Origin: Rhynchopus sp. YZ270_cl-10
Lineage: Eukaryota > Euglenozoa > Diplonemea > Diplonemida > Diplonemidae
Direction of reading: 5' to 3'
Assembly (NCBI GenBank): GCA_964035575.1
Contig: OZ037924.1
Span: 930,001-994,000, forward strand
Length of the DNA stretch: 64,000 bases
Part shown: positions 29,681-38,957 of the stretch, in pieces
Numbering within the stretch: the first letter of the stretch is position 1
Layout of the letters: every line of letters starts with the position of its first letter
Notes under the pieces: model-generated
What the model saw: only the letters and a program-made list of their open reading frames with translations
The model's database searches: none
Told to the model about the DNA's origin: nothing
Program-made: the position numbers and the translations under genes

Positions 29681-31841
29681 CAGTCCTATTCGTGGTCATT
29701 TACCCCCCCCCCCCCCCTAAATTTACCCCCCCCCCCTTATTTTACCCCCTTTTTCAGAAAAAAACGGTTCAGGCCAAAATAACATGGTAATTTACCCCCC
29801 CCCCTTATAATACCCTGTTGTGGCTGGTACTTTACCCCCCTGGGGGGGTAAAGTACCAGCCACCAGGTAATTTTTGGGTAATTATCGCCGCAACACGCCA
29901 GGTGGTGTTTTGTCACGAGTGACCTAAACCCACGAGCGAAGCGAGGGGGTTCAGGGAACGAGTGGCAAAACACCACCTGGCGTGTAATTATGGGGTAATA
30001 GTTTCACTTAGTGCAGCGCATACCTGTTTTGTTTTATGGTTTGCTGGGAGGGGCTGATGTGTTCAGCGGGTCGTACATCCGGAGACTGTAGGACTCGTCT
30101 GATTTGAAGCTGGAGACAAGCTCGAAATGAGGAAAGGGGTAAAGTGCAAATAATCTTTCACCCTGTTTTACATCACGTGTGCAGGTAGATGGGTGCAGGT
30201 GGGTACGTTTGTGCTGCGTGGGCGATACGTTTGGGACACCTCACGGAATCTGAGGCAACACCGTGATCCCTGACCAGTCATGGTTCAGGCACGGGCAGAA
30301 AGATGATGTGGATGATGTGGATCCATGATGCATGACTGCTTGCGATGTCGCAAGGAAGTGAGGAATTTTTTTCAGATGACACATTTGTCATGAGAGCATG
30401 TGTCGTCACACTGTGTTGTGCAAAATTTTACCCCACCGTGTATGAAAAAGTCCCCCCTTCCCACCCAAAAACATGACCTAACCCATAACATGGTAATTTA
30501 CCCCCCCCCCCCCCCCTTACCCCCTCATTTACCCCCCCCCCCCCCCCCCTTATTTTACCCCCTTATTTCCAAAATTTCCGGTTCACCGACCCAAGGGGGG
30601 GGGGGGGGGGGGTAGGTGGGGGCAAAACCCCTATTTTTTTGAAGCATTTCGATTTTTTTGGATTTACGCGCAAAGTACCCACAAGCCACCGAAAATTTCG
30701 GGTCAGAGATGGTTTTGGGGTGTGGTTTGGGGGTGTTCTATAGGTGAGACACCCCAGAGATACAAAAAAATGGAAAAAAATAGCAAAAATAGACCATTTT
30801 GGCCGTTTGGGCCATTTTGGTCAAAATGGCCATTTTTGACCAATATTTCAAAAAAAAAAAGCAAAATTTTGTCATCATGAGGCCTGTCTGGGCACAAAAC
30901 TACCCCAGGGAGGTCCTGTGAGTCCATTCCGACCTGTTTTGAACACATTTATCGCCTTTTTTGGTGTTTTTTTGGTGTTTTGAGGTCAAAAAATACCCTG
31001 GACTTTACCCTGGACTTCCCTGGGCCGCGACTTGCGCCCTGCTTTTGGACCCCCTCTGGGCCAAAAAAATGGGTGAAAACCCCCGAAAAAGCACTCCGGG
31101 AACCCAGATAGTTCCAAATGTCCACCACATTCCCACCCAAACACCGCAAAAACACGACAGAAAATCGTCTTAAAAAACACACTTTTTTCAAAAAGGTCAT
31201 CAGGCAGGTTCCATAATGAGCTTTTTGAAAAAGTGTGTTTTTTAAGACGATTTTCTGTCGTGTTTTTGCGGTGTTTGGGTGGGAATGTGGTGGACATTTG
31301 GAACTATCTGGGTTCCCGGAGTGCTTTTTCGGGGGTTTTCACCCATTTTTTGGCCCAGAGGGGGTCCAAAAGCAGGGCGCAAGTCGCGGCCCAGGGCGGT
31401 CAGGGGATAGTCAGGGGATCTTTTTTGACCTAAAAACACCAAAAAACGGCCAAAAAAAGTACCCAAAGTGTCCAAAACAGGTCGGAATGGACTCACGGGA
31501 CCTCCCTGGGGTAGTTTTGTGCCCAAGCAGCTGTCATGACGTCGAAATTTTGCTATTTTTTTGATTTTTTAGTCCAAAAATGGCCATTTTGCCCAACATG
31601 GCCAAAACCGTCAAAAAGCCATTTTTTCACTATTTTTTTGCATTTTTTCATATTCTGAGTCGCCCTTAGCATGGATTTTCGGGTCACAGGGTGTTTCTGA
31701 CCCATTTCTGGGGGGGTATGAGGGGTGGTTTGTGGGTACTTTGCGCGGAAGTCCAAAAAAGTCAAAATGCCTCACCCGTCCTGAAGGTTTTGCCCCCACC
31801 TAGGGGGGGGGGGGGGGGGTAAATGACCACGAATAGGACTG
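29681..31841. mobile_element. 2.16-kb composite foldback element with poly-C TIRs
   Basis: The left end CAGTCCTATTCGTGGTCATT(TACCCCC) and right end (GGGGGTA)AATGACCACGAATAGGACTG are perfect inverted copies of at least 27 bases. AT lies on both sides, which is palindromic with the ends, so the target duplication is unclear. Inside are a hairpin at 29820-29863 (GTGGCTGGTACTTTACC and complement), a hairpin at 29893-29985 (ACACGCCAGGTGGTGTTTTG and complement), unique GC-balanced DNA at 30000-30360, poly-C and poly-G tracts, and a very long inverted repeat (30598-31817). No transposase domain is recognisable. Confidence 0.75.
30598..31817. repeat. 1.2-kb inverted repeat, arms of about 600 bases
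   Basis: The left arm (about 30598-31197) and right arm (about 31215-31817) are imperfect complements around 31205. Matching blocks include GTCTTAAAAAACACACTTTT, GGAACCCAGATAGTTCCAAA, CAAAACTACCCCAGGGAGGT, GCGCAAAGTACCCACAA and TAGGTGGGGGCAAAAC, each with its complement in the other arm. Similarity is high near the centre and falls outward. Transcribed through, it would give a dsRNA hairpin of several hundred pairs. Confidence 0.85.
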
Positions 31842-32387
31842 ATTTTTTTTTTCTTTTTCTTTTTCTTTTTCGTTTTTGCGATCTATTAGATGTGCACGGT
31901 GATGTACAATATCATCTAAAAAAAATGTTTGTTTTGTTTCTGTCTTTTTTTTTTCCTGCAAACGTACATGAATTTTTATAATGCACGATTTCTTCGACAG
32001 AAAGACGCACGATATTTTCCTCTTCTCAGATACACAAGAAAAAACCTAAGGCGCCGAAGTGCATTGTTTTTTTGTCTTCACTACCGCCATGCAAAAGGTT
32101 GTTGTGTTTCCGCGCAAAAAGGTTCCATTGTGTTTTGTTCTCGAAGAATTGCGCAGTTTGTACTTACTTTAAGTAAAAAAGAGGATCCTGACTTTTCCCA
32201 TCTTTGGTGCTCCTGAAATAAAAAATACCAAGTACGCAACAACTACGCACTAAGTACGCAACAAGTACGCAATATAGGGTATTCCTGTATTTTTTTTTTT
32301 TCGTGCACAAAGTGCGCAACAATTACGCAAAATGGGGTTATCAGGAGTACCAATCTTACTAAATTTTTCCTCTCTCTTTTTTTTTGC

Positions 32388-32490
32388 CTCAAAGAGGTTC
32401 CCTCTTTCATGCCCAGATCGTCAGTGGGAGCGTATTGCAGTAATAAAGATATCACCACAGAATATTTATTACACACTTTACGCACAAAAA
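32388..32490 (+). repeat. repeat family C, copy 3 (uninterrupted)
   Basis: CAAAGAGGTTCCCTCTTTCA, CGTCAGTGGGAGCGTATTGC, AGTAATAAAGATATCACCAC, AGAATATTTATTACACACTT and an A-rich end. It shows the empty target site that dates the insertion at 19313. Confidence 0.85.
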
Positions 32491-32737
32491 CAAAAAAAAA
32501 AACTATTTTATCCCGTTCTAAATTTTCTCTCGGTATTGCGAGTCTTATAAGGTAAGATGTGTGTGCACAACGTGGCGCATCTTAAAAGTGTTTTTGGTGT
32601 TACATTTTCACGTCGTTACCTAATACGATGGTGGAGGTACAATGCCCCCTAGCAGCAGGAGGGTTTCTTACTTTTTGCAAAAGGTATTTTTTTGGGGGGG
32701 TTTTTTGAAGGTGTTATCACACCTTGTGCAGCCCGTC

Positions 32738-32800
32738 AAACTGTGGCAACACAACCCGAGGCAACTACACTACTCCAAACAATTTATCAAAAATAGGGTT
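32738..32800 (+). repeat. repeat family B, copy 3 (5' truncated)
   Basis: AACTGTGGCAACACAACCCG, AGGCAACTACACTACTCCAA, ACAATTTATCAAAAA. It lacks the GGAGATTGCAC start. Confidence 0.8.
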
Positions 32801-32873
32801 CTATTTGGCATTTTTTCAATTTGTCTTTCCCCCTCCCATGCCAAATTTTTTTTTTTTTGCACCCCCAAAAAGC

Positions 32874-32942
32874 GCAACACTCCGGGGGTTTCGAAAGCCC
32901 ACGAGAGTGCCAGTGCCTGCGTTCGCCGAGGCGTTTTGCAGT
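32874..32942 (+). repeat. repeat family H, copy 2
   Basis: CAACACTCCGGGGGTTTCGA, AAGCCCACGAGAGTGCCAGT, GCCTGCGTTCGCCGAGGCGT, TTTGCA. Confidence 0.65.
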
Positions 32943-32988
32943 ATCAATCTTCACTTATCTCCACCCCCCCGTCGTTCGGTATTAAAAA

Positions 32989-33062
32989 CACAGTGGAGAT
33001 TGCACAACTGTGGCAACACAACCGAGGCAACTACACTACCCCAACAATTTATCAAAAAAAAA
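32989..33062 (+). repeat. repeat family B, copy 4
   Basis: A full-length copy nearly identical to the one at 16701, with CCCCAACAATTTATC and eight or more A. Confidence 0.85.
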
Positions 33063-33079
33063 TCTTAACTGTTTTGTGT

Positions 33080-33115
33080 TGAGGTGACTAAGCAGAGGCT
33101 TTGGGTCTTCTTTCC
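33080..33115 (+). repeat. hairpin repeat family E, shortened copy
   Basis: GAGGTGACTAAGCAGAGGCT then TTGGGTCTTC. The loop is lost, so it starts 18 bases after a family B copy as a degenerate relic. Confidence 0.5.
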
Positions 33116-33560
33116 AAGCCATCCAAACCCCCATGGGAGGCATGCAAGTAAAGAACAATGTGTTGTATGTATTACGTCTTCCGTCCCCATTTGTAACCCA
33201 ATCATGTCTACAGCACTACTAATCAAAAATAAACAGAGCGCAAAAGCACTTTCAAAAACAAAATATTTTCAAAGTCCCCATTTTGTAACCCAATGTTGCG
33301 GCACCTCCTTTTGGATGCGTCCAATGAAAATCACTTTGGTAGAAAAAGTGAGTGTTGGTTTTTATTGTTATTTTCCCCCCTCCTTTCTCTTACGGTACGG
33401 AACACCCACGTCCCACCCTTTTGCATTGAGCTCGACTGAGATGCGTTTTACGTTTCAACTACTCTTTTTTTTTTTTGAGAAATGCGGGGGGGAGGAGCTC
33501 CTTCGTCCCCCCCCCATACGTTTGTCAAAGGATTCCCATCATAGTATAGGAGAAAAAAAA

Positions 33561-33616
33561 TAGTGGAGCACACTCTAGGGTGGCTACACTAATACAACCA
33601 AGTTTTCAAAAAAAAA
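33561..33616 (+). repeat. repeat family A, copy 4
   Basis: TAGTGGAGCACACTCTAGGG, TGGCTACACTAATACAACCA, AGTTTTCAAAAAAAAA. Confidence 0.7.
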
Positions 33617-33916
33617 TGCTACCTATTTGTGTTGTTATTCGTTTTTCTTTTGTTTTTTCTTCGACTTTCCCGACAGCCTTTTTTATGTATAAAAACAAGA
33701 CTGGAGAGACCATGCTGGATGGACCACTCCATCTTTCCTTAAGATGTGTACTGCACGCGAGGCTTATTCATCTATTAACTTCTCTTCTTTTTTTTTTTGA
33801 AGAAATCTATGTTAATCTGGTGCTTTCGGAAACATCGGTGCCCGACGTATCAGTGACCTGTCAATATATCGACCCCCTCCCGGAGCATAGTCTTTTTTGA
33901 TTTTTTTTTTCTGTGT

Positions 33917-33988
33917 CAACACTCTGGGGTTTCGATTAGCCCACAGAGCGTCAGTGTGCCTGCGTCCCAGAGGCGTTTTTGCACACTT
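33917..33988 (+). repeat. repeat family H, copy 3
   Basis: CAACACTCTGGGGTTTCGAT, TAGCCCACAGAGCGTCAGTG, TGCCTGCGTCCCAGAGGCGT, TTTTGCACAC. The fullest copy. Confidence 0.65.
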
Positions 33989-34255
33989 CATTTCTGTTTT
34001 TTTTTTGTGAAAAAAATTGTTGGAAATTTGTGCAATTTTGCCACCTTTTTATTTTGTGTGTAATATCCACGTTCCTTATTATTTTTCACTCCCGCTTAGA
34101 TGTGTTTTGCCTGGAGATCCCTCTGTTCATCTTTCAAGCCCCCTTTTTAGTTTTTTCACTTTTGAGCATCTGTTGCAGGTTTAGAATTTTGCCTATCTCA
34201 CGCAAAAAAAAAAATTGTAAAAAAAAATGGTGTTAAAAAGGGTGAGTTGTTTCTT

Positions 34256-34320
34256 GCTTTCATCCGGATGGCTGGCATCGTTCAGTAGGGGTGGTCTGCA
34301 TCAACAACTGTTCCTTCTAC
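34256..34320 (+). repeat. repeat family J, copy 3
   Basis: GCTTTCATCCGGATGGCTGG, CATCGTTCAGTAGGGG, GTCTGCATCAACAACTG. A weak family H relative (CCAGGGGTTTTCTATGACCC) follows at 34394. Confidence 0.75.
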
Positions 34321-35065
34321 CTTCTTTTCGAACGTTGTTTGTTTAGGGTTGTACGAGGGTATATGAAGCAACTTCTCTCTTTTTTAGACATTCCAGGGGT
34401 TTTCTATGACCCCCCACAGAGCGTCAAATACGTCCTTTCTTCCATCCCAAGAACGTTATTGCACTCTGTCAAAAAAAAACTTCTCTTTCTCGATACATCT
34501 GAATACCCACGTGAAACGGCCCCCCCTCGATCTCTCCATTTGCTTTTCGACATTTTGTTGTAAACGGGAGAGGGGAAATGGGGGATGATAGAAAAAAAAA
34601 ATGAACAGGGAACAGCAAAAAGGCTAAAACAAATAAGGGCACAAAACCCTCCAACAAAAAACGATCACCTCCACACCCCACACTATCTACTTCAAAAAAT
34701 TTTGTTCCCACCTCCCAGAGAGCCCCTCTATCATAGCGTATGTCAACAGCAATATGGGGTGGTACGAGAGGAACTCCCATTTCTAGTCCTCTGGTATCTA
34801 TGGTTTTTTTCCGATCAGGACAGTACCGTGAAATGCTACTTCTACCGTGATGGATTCGCTAAAACCTCTTAGGAATTCCTCAACACCATCTGCTGACAAA
34901 AAAAAAATCCCACCCCTACTTAATAGCTCTCTTCTAAGTCCCTCCCCCCCCTTGGCTTCTTGACATCCAGGTGGTACTCATGTACCATAACCTACAAACA
35001 CCCTTCACGCACACACACTTGGGAAAATAGTGAAATTCTGTGAAGAAATAAAAGTTGTTCTTTAG

Positions 35066-35188
35066 GGTTCAGGACGGCCTACGTCTATACCTTCTGCAGT
35101 ACAAAGGCTTCGGCCAACTTTGAGTACAGAACTTTGTTTCCGTTTTTTTTTTTTTTTGGAGCGAAGTGATTGTCGACACAACAAAAAT
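35066..35188 (+). repeat. repeat family D, copy 2 (VPS54 5' flank)
   Basis: GGTTCAGGACGGCCTACGTC, GTACAAAGGCTTCGGCCAAC, TTTGAGTACAGAAC, a T-run, then AGTGATTGTCGACACAACAA. It ends about 110 bases before the VPS54 start, so it may lie in the promoter or 5' UTR. Confidence 0.75.
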
Positions 35189-35298
35189 CTAATTTATCAA
35201 AACAAAATTTCATAAAAAACCCATTCAAAAACCAACCTACAGACAGCCCTTCTTTCCCATATTATTTTCCTGCTGTTCTTCTTTCCTCCCTTTACACA

Positions 35299-38200
35299 AT
35301 GCATGAAGAAGATGAGGTTGCAGTACAGAAAATGCTTCGCAGCTCCATTGCCATCCACACAATGAGCGCACAGGAACGCGACCATTTCAAAGTCCTGCAG
35401 CAGGCCATCGGGCAGAACTTTATTAGCGTCTTAAACGACCCACGCGAATCGGAACAAAAGGGAAGCTGGATACCTTCTATGACATCAATGTTCGACAAAT
35501 CTGCCGCAGAAGCGACGGTAAAACCAGTCAGAATACCCTCTGTATCAAACACCTCAATCCAAGACTACGTTAAAACCCTGGGCGGCAACTACGAGGCGTG
35601 GAAGCTATCAAAAACAAAGGACGCATCAGCACACAAAGCTATAGAACGGTCAGAGGTTCCCCCAGCCTTTGCAGCTACAACGTTCGATCTGTTACGAAGC
35701 CCTGACCTAGTGTCCTCTTTATGTCCAGAGTCGCAGGACCCTTTGGGGTCGCAGATGCTTGCTTCCAGATTAGAATATTTTAAAAAGTTGACAGATAAAA
35801 CGTTGTTGGCGGAGGTGAAGGTGCGGTCTCCGCATTTTTTTACAGCGCTTCAGAATTTTACTCATTTGCAGGATAAGGTGACGGATTCGTTGGGAAACAT
35901 TGCATCTCTGCGAGAAAAGATGAGAGCCGCAAAACAAAGTAGCGTTGCGCCAAATCTGCGGATTCTTGCTTTGAAGAGGAGGTTGGAGAACCAACGGAAG
36001 GTACTTGCTATCAGCGAGAAGGTACGGGAATTGAAACGGGTGGTGGACGAGGTACGGGGGAGGGCTGAAGATGGGCAACACGAAGAGGTGTTTTCGCTCC
36101 TCGAAGGCTCGCAAACACGGTTCCACGACCTTCGCAAGATTGATGCCTGCGCTGGTCTGCTCACCTACCTCGAAGACGTAAAGGGACGCTCATTCGACAA
36201 TGCTTCTCAGGACTTTGTCGCCCACATCACAGTAGGATTCGGCGAAACCAATCAAATGCGCGGCGACTCCTGGCCCGACCTCCCAGACGTCCACCCAGAG
36301 CAGGTTAAGATTGACTACATTGATAAATGTACTCGGCTCTTTACCGTAGTGCTTTCAACGGATATGAAGTCGTTGCGGGGGTGTCTTTCCTCGTATAGGG
36401 ATACGGTGATAAAGGATGTAAAGAAGTTGGTCTCGAATTCGGTGATTAAGAGTATGCAGATTTTGCATTCGGATCCGTCGTTGCCCCCAGAGGAGTTATT
36501 GAAGGGGGCGAAGCTGAGGGAGTTGACGGTGCAGCAGTTTAACTTTGTGTTGGAGCAGCTTTTTCATGCGGTGTACCACGTCTACCGGAAGGTGCTGCGG
36601 GTGACCAAGGTGCTGTCGGAGCTGACGGAGGAAAAGATTACGTCGGGGTTGGACAAGAAGAGCATTTCGGAGCTGCTTGCGGAATCGCGTATGAATGTGG
36701 TGAGGATGGTGCAAAGTAGGATCGTCCGAATGTTTGAGGTGCGTGTAAGCGAGCACACTGCGTTGACCTTTCATGAAATGTATACATTGGTACAGCTCTC
36801 TTTCAAATTCATCTTTGATCTGGAGAGACTGTCCGAAGGGGAGGCCGCAATGAACGCAGACAGTGGTGGACAGCGCAGTACGGCATCGCTGCGGGGGACG
36901 CTCGCGTCGCAGGCGAAAGCGTTCTTCAAAAAGCAGCATGACAAACAGCAGCGGAACCTGGTCGATATTCTGATGACAGAGCAGTGGGTCGAGGCGCCTG
37001 CCCTGCAGGGCTTCACGAACAGACTTATTGACACTTCGGAGGAGATGGTCTCCGCGGCAAAGAAGATGAACGTCACCGAAGCGGGCATGGGGGTCCTCCC
37101 AGGTGGTATGTCTTGCAAGAAAGAAATCAGTGGAGCACTCTACTGCTACTGCATTGTAGAGACGGCTTTGTTTAGTTACCACAACTTGTTCTAACCTTTT
37201 TTAACAATGTTAGGAGACACTCTTTGTGTCAGCATTTCCTTCCAGGCTTCCAGGGAGTTGGAGGGTAACAGGACGTTACCCCCCCAACTCCCGTTTCTAA
37301 AAAGGGGTATAGACCTGAGGGGGTGTATTTCAAGGTCAACTTTTTGAGAATTTCTTTTTTTTCTTTTTGCAGAACCCGACACCGATGAGACGACAGAGCG
37401 GCTGACACTAGGGGGTAATTCGTACACAGTGTCGCAAAGTATCTTGATGCTGCTTAAGGTATGGGCCATATGGAGAAATGCGGGCAACACACACACCACC
37501 ACCTTGGGTCATATTCTGCGCAAGAATTACCCCCCTATTCGTCAAACACACTAACACCCCGTTCCCATCAGACCCTTGCTGAGTATGAGAAGTATGTGTT
37601 TGCGATGCCCTTCTTAGGGCACGAAGTGTCGCAGCGTATTCACGAGCTTTTGAAATTCTATGATGGACAGACGGCAGCCCTGGTCTTGGGGGCAGGGGCG
37701 AGAGATACTGTATGTACCTTAAAGGGGTTTCCTTTTCTTGAGAACACAAAAAATGCAAAAAAAAAAAAATCTCCACAGGCGGGCCTCGAAGCCATCACAG
37801 TCTCGCACCTTGCCGTGTCTGCGCAGTGTCTTTCGTTTCTTGCCGACTTTGCACCGCGCTTCCGCACCAAGCTTGAGGCCGTGCTCCCTGCACAGAGTAC
37901 AGTGTTCCTTCAGAACCTCGACCGTTTCTCGAGAGATGCTATCAATCACAGAAATGAGTATGGTTCATATTGGGGATTTTTCTCTATTATCTGGTATCAC
38001 CCCAAAAAATTACACAGATTCTACGTAAAAATCATTCTGATGGTGAAGGAAGGCCCTGCGTACACTACGGTGTGGAAGCCTGCGAATTGGAGCACCGAGG
38101 TCACACCTGGCATCAACGCTCTGCTGAAGGAGGTCGGACGAATCCTTCGTAAGGGTGGCCTCGAGCGGGTATTGGATAGACAGCAGCTGCGGCTGGTGCT

Positions 38201-38456
38201 GTACCCGATTCTGTACCACTACTATGTGAAGATCAAGACCTGTGTGACCGGCCTCGTGAACCTGCGTGGCGACGACCAAGCCCTGCAGAAGGTCACCCAA
38301 GACCTCCTCCACTACAAAGCAAATGTCGAAAACTTCGGCTTCTCCGTCCTCCGCTCTGCTGTCGCAAGGGACGTCGCCGACACCTCATGGCACTCTGATG
38401 CAGGTGACGAAGCGCTACCAGAAGCAGACTCTGAAGTTTTAGCGCTCTTCATTTAA
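35299..38456 (+). CDS. VPS54: vacuolar protein sorting protein 54, GARP complex subunit, five exons
   Basis: Exons 35299-37105, 37373-37458, 37572-37709, 37779-37957 and 38018-38456 sum to 2,649 bases, an exact 883 codons, with GTATG donors and CAG acceptors at all four introns. The 882-residue product is a tether of the Golgi-associated retrograde protein complex, which captures endosome-derived vesicles at the trans-Golgi. The N-terminal part (HFFTALQNFTHLQDKVTDSL, then SVAPNLRILALKRRLENQRK and KVLAISEKVRELKRVVDEV) is the CATCHR-type helical rod. The C-terminal Vps54 domain is clear: LTLGGNSYTVSQSILMLLK, AMPFLGHEVSQRIHELLKFY, TAALVLGAGARDTAGLEAIT, LAVSAQCLSFLADFAPRFR. The start is the ATG of MHEEDEVAV, the first Met in frame. 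Introns are 60-267 bases, and intron 2 is largely a family F repeat. Confidence 0.93.
37308..37350 (+). repeat. short repeat family G, copy in VPS54 intron 1
   Basis: GAGGGGGTGTATTTCAAGGT then CAACTTTTTGAGAA, matching AGAGGGCTTTGTATTTCGAA with GTCAACTTTATTTGGG at 41565-41600. Only two good copies, plus a weak third near 63035. Confidence 0.45.
37489..37550 (+). repeat. repeat family F inside VPS54 intron 2
   Basis: CACACACCACCACCTTGGGT, CATATTCTGCGCAAGAATTA, CCCCCCTATTCGTCAAACAC. It fills about 60 of the 113 intron bases and matches the second unit at 15190-15345 read in reverse. Confidence 0.75.
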
Positions 38457-38556
38457 GTGAGGGAGATGGGGAGATTTGGGTAGAACGTTAAAAAAAAGCC
38501 CTTTTTTTTTTTTCGGGGGTGGGAAAAGAATCCACAACGAAAAATAAATAAGGAAG

Positions 38557-38607
38557 AGTGGAGTTCATCCTCGGGTGTCTACACTAATACAACCAAGTTT
38601 TCAAATA
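38557..38607 (+). repeat. repeat family A, copy 5
   Basis: GTGGAGTTCATCCTCGGGTG, TCTACACTAATACAACCAAG, TTTTCAAATAAG. The best match to the family consensus, 100 bases after the VPS54 stop. Confidence 0.8.
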
Positions 38608-38839
38608 AGACAAAGAGAAGAAAAAATGAAACGTAAAAACGGCTCGATTTGCCAGAAAAAAAATAGACCAAAAACCAAATAAATCTTGAAAATCGCTTCT
38701 CTCTCTCTCTCTCTCGATTTGTAGAGACACCATAGCAGTGTAGCATGGTTTTCAAGAGAGATGGACGTAGGGGTCTGCCGGGAGGCTGCGATAAAGAGAG
38801 TGCGAAGTTTGCCTTTTGGGAGATTGATTCGCACCGCAC

Positions 38840-38871
38840 CACTCTCTCTTCCTCTCTTTATCTCTTCACAG
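38840..38871 (+). promoter_or_regulatory. pyrimidine tract plus CAG upstream of the giant coiled-coil gene
   Basis: ACTCTCTCTTCCTCTCTTTA then TCTCTTCACAG, 86 bases before the ATG. Acceptor-like. Confidence 0.4.
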
Positions 38872-38957
38872 GAAAAAAAAAAAATTGGGTGCGTTTTTAT
38901 CGAAACGCGTACACAAAGGAGCCTCAAATTTGAGAGACTTATTTTTAATACTGCGCG

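Larger units (their letters stand above)
23533..35298. other. 11.8-kb gene-poor repeat island
   Basis: No confident gene. Individual elements are listed separately. Unlisted parts include a hairpin region at about 23930-24160 (GGTGTAAAAA/TTTTTACACC), a 36-base A run near 24331-24360, TATATAAA-like sites at 24219 and 29181, a short (AAGTACGCAACA)n-like cluster at 32228-32330, and a duplicated CCCCATTTGTAACCCAAT motif at 33185 and 33277. The rest is AT-rich low-complexity. Confidence 0.6.
38457..38957. other. spacer between VPS54 and the giant coiled-coil gene
   Basis: A family A repeat (38557-38607), a CT microsatellite near 38697-38715, and a pyrimidine tract ending TCTTCACAG at 38871. No gene seen. 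Confidence 0.6.

Noticed and set aside
30961-31564. + and - frames of 80-110 residues with ECGGHLELSGFPECFFGGFH
   Set aside because: The same peptide appears on both strands because it lies in the arms of a large inverted repeat; no start context or homology.
35170-35298. N-terminal extension of VPS54 from a TTG codon
   Set aside because: It lies in a family D repeat and A-rich leader; the first ATG is at 35299.
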